Shown: in pieces, positions 55,004 through 64,000 of the stretch
Layout: the number at the start of each line of letters is the position of its first letter
How positions within the stretch are numbered: position 1 is the first letter of the stretch
NCBI GenBank assembly: GCA_023362775.1
Contig: JALMGJ010000018.1
Span: 20,131,105-20,195,104, forward strand
Direction: 5' to 3'
DNA length: 64,000 nucleotides
From: Charina bottae
Lineage: Eukaryota > Chordata > Lepidosauria > Squamata > Charinaidae
Program-made: the position numbers and the translations under genes
The notes under the pieces: model-generated
Databases searched by the model: none
What the model was told of the DNA's origin: nothing
The model's input: the letters and a program-made list of their open reading frames with translations, nothing else

Positions 55004-55041
55004 CTGAAGATGCCGGCCACAGATGCTGGCGAAACGTTAGG
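55004..55041 (+). ncRNA. Hammerhead-like motif, right arm
   Basis: Same motif as 54689-54726 on the + strand: CTGAAGATGCCGGC, loop CACAGAT, GCTGGCGAAACGTTAGG. All core bases are conserved between the arms. Confidence 0.45.
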
Positions 55042-55104
55042 AACCACAATTTCCAGAACACGGCCACACAGCCCGGAAGACCCACTTCAGCCATTGCTCC
55101 AAGT

Positions 55105-57888
55105 CATCAATCCCCAACTTGGTCCTCGCCAGATGACCTTTGATCAGTTCTCATCCAGGTGGATGAAAGAGAAAGTGCTTTAAAAATCCTCCCAAGGTTG
55201 AAGAAAACATTGGTGCAAATCCTCATAGGTGGAGCATGGATTTTGAATATTTATTTAGTGGAAAGAGGGCCAAAACATACTTACATAAATACAGACCTGT
55301 CTATGTGTGTCTAAGTTAAACATAATTTTTATTACCATTTTAGAAAAATATAAATAGTGGCAATTGAAGAGCTTGTTAATACGATTCAAACCATTCAGGA
55401 AAAGCTACAATATATGTAGCTTTATATAATATAAACTAAAAGAGGGAGGTGGGGAAAAAAGAAACAAACACAAAAAGATAATAAAAGAGGATTTCTCTAC
55501 TTTTCTCCAATATAAAAATATTTTATTTTTATATTCATATAGTCATATTCATAGAGATAATTATTACAATTCCATTTTTAAACAGCAAGCTAAACCTAGA
55601 GCATATGGAATATTGTCCAGTCTTGACTCTCTGCCAATAAACAGTGCCTTCAAAGACTGAGATTTGACATGTTCCTTGAAGCAAACCTTTAGAATCTGGG
55701 AGGCACACGTCCTTCCAGGAATGTTAATCACCTTTTTTGGAAAGTTGAGATAACTGTATTCCAAAGTTCCTCATAAATACATAGATTTCACACTCTAGGA
55801 AAATAGCTTAACAATACATTAACGTATTTAAACTGTAACTTTTCCCCAAGGCCATGGCAAACCATAACACTAATATCTAATCAAATGGACCAACTGTTGG
55901 GCACAACCACAACAAATGTCTAATGTGCCTTCAATTTTATTGCATCTCCAATGAAGGAAGAACAGCAGCCAGCCTTTGGAAACATCCAGGGAGGTGTCCA
56001 ATAAATCTGAAAAAGATGTTCTTCAATTAACATCGTTTTCAAATAGTAAGGAACAAATTCACTACATTTCCAATGCATTTAAAGCTCCTAGAGTTTCAGA
56101 AGCTGTCACGGCATTCAGACCAAACCAAGTACACAATAAATACTTGAGATGTATATATTACCAATCGAAGAGAATATGTTGCCTAGCCTGGCAATGAAAC
56201 ATCTGCAAGAAAACAACAAGGCTCAGAGAGCACCAAGGACTCCACATGTATATATTACCATTCTGCTGGAAGGGGTGAAGTATATTCCCTTTAAAAGTCT
56301 TTAAAGTATCATTATTAATGCACTGATTAAGAATTACTCTCCCATGTTCCACCCATGTTTTCCAAAACAAAGTTTCCCCCACAATTTTTGTTGTTGTTCA
56401 GTCGTTTAGTCGTGTCCGACTCTTCGTGACCTCATGAACCATGATGGTAAAGGTCAAAATATAGAGTGGGGATAAAATTCTCTCCCAAGGACCTGCAGCC
56501 TGCTTGACTTCCCTGCTTTTACTGAATTCCAAGGAAAGTTGGAATTCCAAGGAGAGAACTTCTCCCATAGAAGTTCTCCTATCACTACTCTATGGAATTG
56601 GTGCTGGTTTCTTTTCCCTTCTCCCTGTAGATGTTCAGCAAAATCCAATTTCTCTATCCACAGCGTTGGTGTAGGGCTTCAGAAGACTTTGCCAAGCATT
56701 GGGCAAGATTCAACAAAGCTGGAGATCACTGAATAAAGGCTACTCTCCAGTAAAAACCATCTATCAATGTATTCAAAAAATAACACTGTTGGAGTCTAAT
56801 TCCATGCCACCTAATATTATCTGGATGTAATACTCTGTAATGGCCAATGGCAACAGAAACTGCCCCAATTATTTATGGGGAATAATGATAGTTGTCAACA
56901 GATCAATATTAGCCCTCATTGATTTATCCTGCCCTCCACTTGTTAAGCTTCAAGTGATTAATCTACTAATTTGGAACCCTGGAAAGGATTCAGCCATCTA
57001 GATATTACTGTTTTATTGAGAGTCAAAAGTAATTGGGAGAAATGTAGACTCCTCTTCTGCACCCAATTAGCCAAAGGGCCATTATTTTATATAAAGTTTG
57101 GAAATGTTAACATTTCCCAGTTGCTCTTAGGGCTTTGAGTCCAATAAGCATGACAGCCAACTGTGAGCCTTTTTAGAAAATTACCAGATGTTCTTAATTT
57201 CCTTGTAATTTATAGGGGAAAGATTACAGTGTCAATATTAGCCAATTTTCTGACAGTTACCTTAATGTATAACCTCATCAAATATTTTAAACCTCTATTC
57301 CAGATACATTGAGATCACTTTCCTTTTTCTTCTCCCTTTCATCATATGCTCCTATTCACCGTGCGATTGACATAAGAAACACGGTCTCCAAATGGGATGG
57401 ATGAGAACAGTCCAATTTCAGGGAATCTGCTAGAGTCATTTTACTTCCTTGCCTATTTTACAAGATGAAAGCAGTCTCGCCAGTGTTAAGAGCAAATCAG
57501 GATCTAGCCCTGATGGATCAAAGCCGGTAATCAAATGAAACCTTCCATTGACTTTTATTTACAAGCTTGCAGCCAAACAGCTAGGTGAAAATGTTAGATT
57601 TCATTTCCTTTCCTTCCCCAAGCAAAAGGGAGATAAGAGCACTGAGGCTTTCATTTCCCTTTGTTATTAGATGGAAGGCAACTTTGTATTTGCTGAATGA
57701 TTTTTTAAATTGCATTTTGGGCACTCGCGGTCAAAAGGGGGAAAAAAATAATCCCGTGTTCTGCAAAGCGGATCATACGTATTTCATGCTCAGGGATGGT
57801 GTTTTCCCACTGTTTTGCTGTTGCGTTGTGTTGATATATCAAGGTAAGACTAAGCACAAAGAATGTAATATATGTATTTGGGGCTAGG
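55105..57888. other. Intergenic; one Bov-B scrap and a possible conserved non-coding region
   Basis: AT-rich. A Bov-B 3' scrap lies at 56387-56440. The segment 55560-56380 may hold an old L1-like remnant on the minus strand, but I could not confirm it. The segment 56760-57850 is free of recognisable repeats and rich in ATTA/TAAT words. Confidence 0.45.
56387..56440 (-). mobile_element. Bov-B (RTE) LINE 3' scrap
   Basis: TTGTTGTTCAGTCGTTTAGT, then CGTGTCCGACTCTTCGTGAC: the last 50 bp of a Bov-B element in reverse orientation. Confidence 0.8.
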
Positions 57889-57902
57889 TACCCCCTTTTC
57901 AA

Positions 57903-58241
57903 GGGGGCGTGGTGGCTCAGCGGGTAAGATGCCAGGCTTGTTGATCAGAACATCACAAGTTCAGAGGTTCGAATCCCTAGCCCCGCGTGACGGAGTGAGC
58001 TCTCGCACTCGCCCCAGCTCTTGCCAACCTAGCAATTCGAAAGCATGCAAATGCAAGTAGAGGAATAGGTACCACTTCGGTGGGAAGGTAACAGCGTTCT
58101 GCGCGCATCATGCGGCCACATGACCGTGGAAGCGTCTTCGGACAACGCTGGCTCTTCGGCTAACAAACGGAGATGAGCACCGGCCCCTAGAGTTGGACAC
58201 GACTGCACAAATGTGCGGGGGGAACCTTTACCTTTACCTTT
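57903..58241 (+). mobile_element. Sauria-type SINE, full length
   Basis: tRNA head GGTGGCTCAGCGGGTAAGAT with B box GGTTCGAATCC, conserved body with 'tagcaattcgaaagcatgcaaatgc', and a Bov-B-like tail GACACGACTGCACAAATGTG ending in CTTTACC repeats. A 14-bp duplication TACCCCCTTTTCAA (57889-57902, 58242-58255) marks a complete insertion. Confidence 0.92.
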
Positions 58242-58255
58242 TACCCCCTTTTCAA

Positions 58256-58361
58256 CCATGCCTTTGCACTGTCATGTGGCGCTCGGGTCTCGAACCGCCG
58301 AAGTTGCAACCTTCTGATCGACAAGCCTGGCATCTTAACCGCTGAGCCATCGTGCCCCTAG
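58256..58361 (-). mobile_element. tRNA-derived SINE head, reverse orientation
   Basis: 'GGGTCTCGAACCGCCGAAGT' and 'cgacaagcctggcatcttaaccgctgagccatcgtgcccc' are the reverse complement of the Sauria-type tRNA head with a GGTTCGAGACC B box. Only about 105 bp; body and tail are missing. The younger + strand SINE inserted at its 3' side. Confidence 0.75.
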
Positions 58362-59310
58362 GAAGGCTCTAGGGCAGAGCTACCTTGAACCTCTTAACTT
58401 TCCCAGTAACCAAGTCCGGGCTGCGAATCCTTGAATCTGTCTGGAATGCGTTCCCTCCCTGGGAACCAGTGGCATCGTTGGAATCCACCACATACTTGCT
58501 GCTAGGTGTGGTGCATTAGTTGTTAAGCATGCAAGTAGGACTGGAAAGAGAATAAAGGCGGATGCACTGATTCCCTAAATCAGGAGACAGCGAAGCCATT
58601 AGCCTTTGCAAGTTCAGCTGAGAAGTTCTCTTTTAGGTACAATGTTACATGTTCCACCAACCAGCCTATCATATCCTCTCCCTCCCTCTTAGGTTGGGGG
58701 TGTTATAAATGCTGCCTGGATCCTCAAGATCTTTCAGGAAAATCCTAATGGTGTGATATCCTTCGTTATTGAGGATTTTTGCTTCGGACCCACCTTGTCA
58801 TTCACTATAATACATTACAGCTTTTAACTATTTCCCTGCAAGAAAAAGCACAGCCTACCAAACCGGTAAATAAAGAAATAAATCTTCCCAGATCTCATGG
58901 GATCTTCCCGCAAAAGCTCGCTTCTCCTGGTCCACCTGCAGTTGTTTATTCCTTTGTGATGACATGATGGCAGAGCTGTTGGTGCTGCCCTCCCCAGAAA
59001 CGTGAGGGCTGTTGCTCGCACATCCATCGCAAAGAACATGTGCAAATCCAAATTGTTCCAGTTTTGAAGAGCTTGTTCTTTCAAAGACTGCCTGACTTTG
59101 ATGTATGCTTGAATTTCTAAGATAGAAGAACGTTCCCCATTGATTGAATTTGAGCTTTTTATCTTCCCTCACGTGGCAAATAATAAAGGGAATAACTTAA
59201 GGCATTAACCCTGCAGAAACCCTTGTGGGCAACAATTTATAGGTCTACAAATGGAGAGGAGAAAAGAAGAGAATGACGTATCCTATCCAAATATTAGGTA
59301 TATGACTCTC
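58362..59310. other. Intergenic, no recognised feature
   Basis: No gene or repeat family recognised. Confidence 0.5.
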
Positions 59311-59315
59311 TATGT

Positions 59316-59397
59316 CAGTGTTTCTCAACCTTGGCAACTTTAAGATGTGTGGACTTCAACTCCCAGAATTCCCCAGCCAGCATGTTGAGAAAGACTG
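59316..59397. mobile_element. hAT-type palindromic MITE, internally deleted copy
   Basis: 82 bp: a full left arm (CAGTGTTTCTCAACCTTGGC to CCAGCCAGCATG) joined to the last 14 bp of the right end (GTTGAGAAAGACTG). Flanks CTCTATGT and CTCTATTG match at 6 of 8. Confidence 0.8.
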
Positions 59398-59877
59398 CTC
59401 TATTGGATACCAGTGCAATGAAATGCCAAATAGTTGTCACCTAGGCAGTCATCTGCTTAACAAAATCTGCCAACACATTGCTGTTGATCAATTCAGTCTG
59501 CCTAACTTTGCAAATGAGAGAGACCAAAACAAGCTTAAGATGATATGCAGACAAACCCTAACAAGCCTCCTTTGGAGGACAGATACTTTCCTACAGGTCT
59601 GAGGAAAGGGAGAATGCCTCTTCTGGCACGTGCTAACCCCCGTCCATATGTGTACATTAAATATAGCTTTTCTCAACATACATGAAGCCTGATTGATGAT
59701 TTCTATTTTTTAAAAAAAGCTTTATTTTAAGGATATGAAAATTGCTGCTGGTCTGTTTTAGAAGGGTTATTTGATTCTAGGGATGGGGAGAATGGAAAAT
59801 ACCTCTTTTTATACTTGTTAACAGCAGTTTTTTGTAACTATTTGGCTATAATACAGTTTTTTAAAAAGTGATGGGGA

Positions 59878-60375
59878 AGGAAGGAAGGAAGGAAGGAAGG
59901 AAGGAAGGAAGGAAGGAAGGAAGGAAGGAGAGGGAGGGGAAAGGAGAGGAGAGGAGAGGAGGGGAGGGGAGGGGAGGGGAGGGGAGAGGAGAGGAGAGGA
60001 GAGGAGAGGAGAGGAGAGGAGAGGAGAGGAGAGGAGAGGAGAGGAGAGGAGAGGAGAGGAAAGGAAAGGAAAGGAAAGGAAAGGAAAGGAAAGGAAAGGA
60101 AAGGAAAGGAAAGGAAAGGAAAGGAAAGGGAGTGAAAGGGAGGGAAAGGGAAGGGAAGGGAAGGGAAGGGAAGGGAAGGGAAGGGAAGGGAAGGGAAGGG
60201 AAGGGAAGGGAAGGAAAGGAAAGGAAAGGAAAGGAAAGGAAAGGAAAGGAAAGGAAAGGAAAGGAAAGGAAAGGAAAGGGGGAATGAGGGAAGGAATGGA
60301 AGGAAGGGAAGGAAGGAGGGAGGGGGAGAGAGGGAGGGAGGGGAGGGGAAGTAGGGAGGGAGGAAGGCGAAGGAG
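59878..60375. repeat. 500-bp homopurine tract (GGAA, GGAGA, GGGGA, GGAAA, GGGAA)n
   Basis: The + strand is almost only A and G for about 500 bp, in ordered blocks: GGAA (59878-59926), GGGGA/GGAGA (59940-60058), GGAAA (60059-60127), GGGAA (60140-60212), GGAAA again (60213-60278), then mixed GGGA. Open frames through it on either strand are artefacts. Confidence 0.95.
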
Positions 60376-60379
60376 GAGA

Positions 60380-61045
60380 AACAATTAACTTTCTTTTAGA
60401 AAGAAAGAATATATGAACCATTATCATTAAGTATTAATATTTAAATTCAATTTTTAAACAAAGAATTACACTTGACTAATCTAATAAACTAGAGGGGAAA
60501 AGTCTAAGTTGGGGTGGGTAGGATAAGGTAAGGAAACTTACACTTGTGTTACCTTACATTTTATAATGTTAAGAGGATGATTCTGCTTTGAACAGCTCTT
60601 CCACCAGTCTCCTAAGCAACAAATGCTTTCACTTATTTCTCTGCCTCTACAGCAGCACCAGGTCAGCTTGTGCTAGTCCTTCCCTGCTTTCCAGAGTTCC
60701 ATATTGTGGCAGCCAACAGCTCTTCCAGATTAGGCTTCAGTTAAAGAAAGAAGTGGAATAAAGAGTAGAAGTGAAATTACTAGCCATCTAGATTCATGAA
60801 GTCTAAACCACCTTCCTGCGTGGTTGTCTACATAAGAGCCATAAGAGGGGAGACACACGGAAGTACTCTGCAATTGCTCTGAAGTGAACGTTGAACTCTG
60901 AGCAGTAGTCATGATGGTAGGAGGAGAGTCAAGTTATTGCCAAGAATTGAAGACTGCTTTGGAACGAGTGCTCAACCTTCTGATGACCTATCCAAGGTCC
61001 TGAAAGTGTTCTTTTGGATAGCCTTGGCTGTTCCAAGGTTAGAGC
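60380..61045. other. Intergenic, no recognised feature
   Basis: No gene or repeat family recognised. Confidence 0.5.
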
Positions 61046-61048
61046 CAT

Positions 61049-61190
61049 GACTGGCAAAATGGTGGCCTTCCAGAACTTTGGGATCTCAATTCCCATGGGT
61101 TCCAATCAGTATGGCCAATGGCAGGAGACGATGGACATTGAAGTCCAAAAGTTCAGGAGGGCCCCAGGTTGCCTATCCCTAGGCTATATC
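61049..61190. mobile_element. hAT-like MITE remnant
   Basis: 'ggtggccttccagaactttgggatctcaattcccat', 'ccagtatggccaatgg'-like centre and 'gaagtccaaaagttcaggagggccccaggttgcc' form the two arms of a common reptile MITE whose ends read 'ggccaacctgtggccctccagatgttttgga'. The terminal bases are mutated. Confidence 0.6.
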
Positions 61191-61319
61191 TTTGTTGGGC
61201 ACCCTGTGGCCACCATGAGTTGCCTAATAAATTGGACTCCACTTGCTCTCCCAGCTCACCACAAAAACCTAAGATGGATGATCATAACATGAGTTAGGTT
61301 TCCCGGGACACGGTGTAAA

Positions 61320-61790
61320 TTTGTTGTTTTGTTGTTGTTTAGTCGTTTAGTCGTGTCCGACTCTTCGTGACCCCATGGACCATAGCACGCCAGGCCTTCC
61401 TGTCCTCCACTGTCTCCCGGAGTTTACTCAAATTCATGTTCGTTACATCGGTGATGCTATCTAACCATCTCATCCTCTGCCTTCTCCTTCTCCTTTTGCC
61501 TTCGGTCTTTCCCAGCATCAGGGTCTTTTCCAGTGAGTCCTCTCTTCGCATTAGGTTGGCAAAGTATTTGAGCTTCAGGTTCAATATCTGTCCTTCCAAT
61601 GAGCAGTCAAGGTTGATTTCCTTTAGGATTGACTGATTTGACCTCCTTGCAGTCCAAGGGACTCTTAAGAGTCTTCTCCAGCACCACAGCTCGAAAGCAT
61701 CCATTCTTCGGCGCTCAGCCTTCCTTATGGCCCAACTCTCACAGCCATACATTACTACTGGGAAAACCATAGCTTTAACTATACGGACCT
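61320..61790 (-). mobile_element. Bov-B (RTE) LINE, 5'-truncated, C-terminal coding end
   Basis: The minus-strand frame (61770-61339) is uninterrupted for 143 codons: MVFPVVMYGCESWAIRKAER, then DAFELWCWRRLLRVPWTARR, SLEKTLMLGKTEGKRRRR and LRETVEDRKAWRAMVHGVTK. This is the C-terminal end of the Bov-B reverse transcriptase protein. The 3' tail with GTT/ACA repeats is at 61320-61345. The intact frame suggests a fairly young copy, but RT and endonuclease domains are absent. Confidence 0.93.
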
Positions 61791-61890
61791 TTGCGCTGTT
61801 ACCTTCCCACGGAAGTGGTACCTATTCATCTATGTGCATTTGCATGCTTTCGAATTGCTAGGTTGGCAAGAGCTGGGGCGAGTGCGCATG
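61791..61890 (-). mobile_element. Sauria SINE body fragment fused to Bov-B
   Basis: 'gctgttaccttcccacggaagtggtacctattcatc' and 'gcatttgcatgctttcgaattgctaggttggcaagagctgggg' match the central body of the Sauria SINE at 57903-58241 (reversed). Neither the Bov-B-like tail nor a tRNA head is present. It abuts the 5' truncation point of the Bov-B fragment directly and is in the same orientation. Confidence 0.85.
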
Positions 61891-63005
61891 TGCAAAAAAC
61901 AGCTGTCATGGCTTGCTCGGCCCACAGAAAAGAGCATCACCAGGATCAGCACAAAACGTGCCTTTTTTCGTCTTCAGAGATGAGGCTCCCTGTGACAGGA
62001 AACCAAGTCATGTTTGGTTCTGTGCAGATACCCCAAACTTTTCCGTGTGACTTGTCAGGCACAAGGGAGCACCCCAGGTCTAGGCACTGCCTGATATCTG
62101 AACAAACCCTTCCCAGGTCAATTTCCTGATACAGGATCAGGAAAAACTCCTGCCTGACCTTGGAAAGCCACACGTATCAGAGCAGGCAACCAAAACCAAG
62201 GCTAGACATTTCATCGTCTGATCTGGAACTAAAGGCACTCCCTCCCCAAGTGAAGATGATTTGGATCCAAACCCAGTCAAGTTCTTTTGACTCCAGGAGC
62301 TGCCAAAATTCCACCATATCCTTTTTTCCCTCTCCCTGGATGGTGTGTGTGTGTGTGTGTGTGATTTCAGTGTCCATTTGTAGCCCTTTCATAACCTTCT
62401 AAATCACAAGGCAAAGGCAGCTCCCTCATTTTGTCTAATGGCAGAGCCAGCCCATATAAGGCAGCCCTTTACACCCACCCCATGTACTGTACACCTCAAT
62501 GTCTAAATCACAGAAAGGGGGGGTCCCCAAAAGGAAGACTTTCTCCCCCTCAAAGCATCAAGTCTACCAGCAGTGCTGCAAGCACCAATCACCCCCCACT
62601 AGCAAATGGGTTGCAAGGAAGAAAACAAGAAGCAGGGAACTCCCTTCCAGGAATAATTAGAACAGCTGCACCAGAAAGAGCAGAGTTGCCTTCCTCCATG
62701 GGGGAGAAATTATGGCTCTGGGTAGCACATTTTGCACACAAGGGGAGAAAGGTTTTCCCTGCGGTGTGTCATCGCTGCTCCGCTGAGTTGTATTAATGGT
62801 GACAATTTGGGTGCAGTTAAAAATAACCCTTTCCCCCATCACATGCACATCCACATAAGAATCTGGGATCGCAAATGTTTCTGCTCACCTGAGCTTTAGG
62901 CAGGTGTTAAACGCTCTTGCAAGGTGGGTGATCCGGCAGGCAAAAGAAAACAAGATCTCTGCAGTGTGTCATGGGGCTGGGGGTTCCCCCCTGTCTTCCT
63001 AGCTG
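61891..63005. other. Intergenic, no recognised feature
   Basis: Contains a (GT)n run at 62342-62362. No gene or mobile element is recognised. Confidence 0.5.
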
Positions 63006-63006
63006 A

Positions 63007-63206
<200 letters not shown>

Positions 63207-63207
<1 letters not shown>

Positions 63208-64000
63208 ACACACGTATGTCCGTCCATCCCTTGACACTATTCACTCCATGATTCCCTCCCCTCACCCACCCAATGGTGGATCATTCACTGGCATTCCAGA
63301 GAGACTGTTGCTTCCCTACAAACATTTGGGGGAAACCTTGGGATGCCGGTTGAGGGGAACCTCCTCAGATACAGGCCAGTTATTCTGTTGCCATGGCAAT
63401 GGCACCAGGGGCTGCCAGCAGGGCTGTGATAAAGAATAGGAAAGATCAGCGTGTGGCGGGGGGAAGCTGATTGTTATGCTGGGAGCAACATCTCATAAAG
63501 ATCTCCCTGCAGAGAATTTTTTTTTCCCCAGCTCCATCCGTATGCCTCATGCTGTCTCATTCGCATCACCCGTGATCCACATGCTTTGCTCTGGGAGAGG
63601 AATAAAGCGGGATGGCCGTTCTGTAGCATTTGGGAACGTGCAATGCGTTCTCGTGTTTTTATCTCGGTCATTTCTAATCAGCTCTGCCAGGCAAGTGAGG
63701 CTGACGATTTCTGGAACGGGAGGCTCTCACAGAAGATGGAGGCACTGGTAAGTCCCCCCTGGAAGTTCTGCGGGACAGGGTTTTTCCACTGGGACCGCCT
63801 CAAATGCAGTGTATTTTTGCAACGCAATTTACCTAGAGGCATCTAGAGATCCTTGCATGTCATTAACCCTCACCTAATATGGAAGGTGATCCTGTAAGTC
63901 GAGGGGAGCCCAGGTTGGTCAGCTGCAAAAGTAACGGCAATGTCAGAGTGTCGTTTATGAACTAACCCCTTTGTTGTGGTGGTTGATGCTTTCCTGGCAT
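63207..64000. other. Intergenic, no recognised feature
   Basis: Unique-looking sequence. An open stretch 63476-63751 ends near a GT donor-like CTG/GTAAGT at 63748, but no protein similarity or acceptor supports an exon. Confidence 0.45.

Larger units (their letters stand above)
54604..55091. mobile_element. Composite retroelement with inverted terminal segments (PLE-like, non-autonomous)
   Basis: The left arm (54604 to about 54770) and right arm (about 54954-55091) are inverted copies, sharing GGGTCTTCCGGGCTGTGTGG, CTAACGTTTCGCCAGCATCT and CTCTTTCTGTGCTCAGGTAG. The left arm has about 40 extra bp at its outer end (GTATTGTCGAAGGCTTTCAC...). The core (about 54771-54953) is unique and AT-rich. 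CATTGCTCCAAGT flanks both sides (54591-54603, 55092-55104). Each arm has a hammerhead-like motif, as in the Penelope-like composite at 38760-40271. No protein is encoded. Confidence 0.75.

Noticed and set aside
57903..57980. Head of the Sauria SINE considered as a true tRNA gene (also 5886 and 32450)
   Set aside because: A and B boxes are present, but no complete cloverleaf with acceptor stem is formed, and each continues into a SINE body and LINE-like tail.
59818..60427. 188-codon frames on the minus strand and a 139-codon frame on the + strand
   Set aside because: Translation of the homopurine tract only.
63476..63751. Open stretch ending near a GTAAGT donor-like site, as a possible exon of another gene
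   Set aside because: No acceptor, no similarity I recognise and no partner exon in the window.

Overview
This window is vertebrate nuclear DNA, most likely from a squamate reptile (lizard or snake). It has spliced exons with GT/AG borders, a CpG-rich promoter region and dense interspersed repeats. The repeats point to squamates: tRNA-derived SINEs ending in a Bov-B-like tail (Sauria SINE type), Bov-B/RTE LINE fragments, SINEs with L2-type tails, CR1, L2 and L1 remnants, a Penelope-like retroelement with a GIY-YIG domain, several hAT-type MITEs and long microsatellites. I cannot name the species.

The only protein-coding gene I can support is FGF13 (fibroblast growth factor homologous factor 2), on the + strand in five coding exons: 2485-2674, 7101-7211, 9282-9385, 26661-26859 and 27742-27875. 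The joined reading frame is intact and encodes 245 residues. Its first exon is the nuclear/A-type '1S' first exon. A GC-rich region (about 960-2890) covers the presumed promoter and 5' UTR, and the 3' UTR runs to a polyadenylation signal at 29558-29563. Intron 3 (17.3 kb) holds most of the intronic repeats.

From about 29.6 kb to the end I find no gene. In other vertebrates the 3' flank of FGF13 is a large gene-poor interval on the ZIC3 side, which agrees with this. The region is a mosaic of mobile elements. It holds SINEs with a 102-bp internal tandem array (31.25-31.89, 45.70-46.24 and 47.49-47.93 kb), an inverted Penelope-like composite (38.76-40.27 kb) nested in a SINE, three related hAT elements (40.58-42.90 kb), a hAT element nested in a SINE (49.88-50.12 kb), an L1 fragment (50.3 kb), a second inverted composite with hammerhead-like motifs (54.60-55.09 kb), a pair of opposed tRNA-SINEs (57.90-58.36 kb), a 500-bp homopurine tract (59.88-60.38 kb), and a Bov-B fragment fused to a Sauria SINE fragment (61.32-61.89 kb).

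The most interesting material is in the mobile elements: two inverted retroelement composites that each carry hammerhead-like motifs and one target-site duplication, and a recurrent 102-bp SINE multimer that mixes two different SINE tails.
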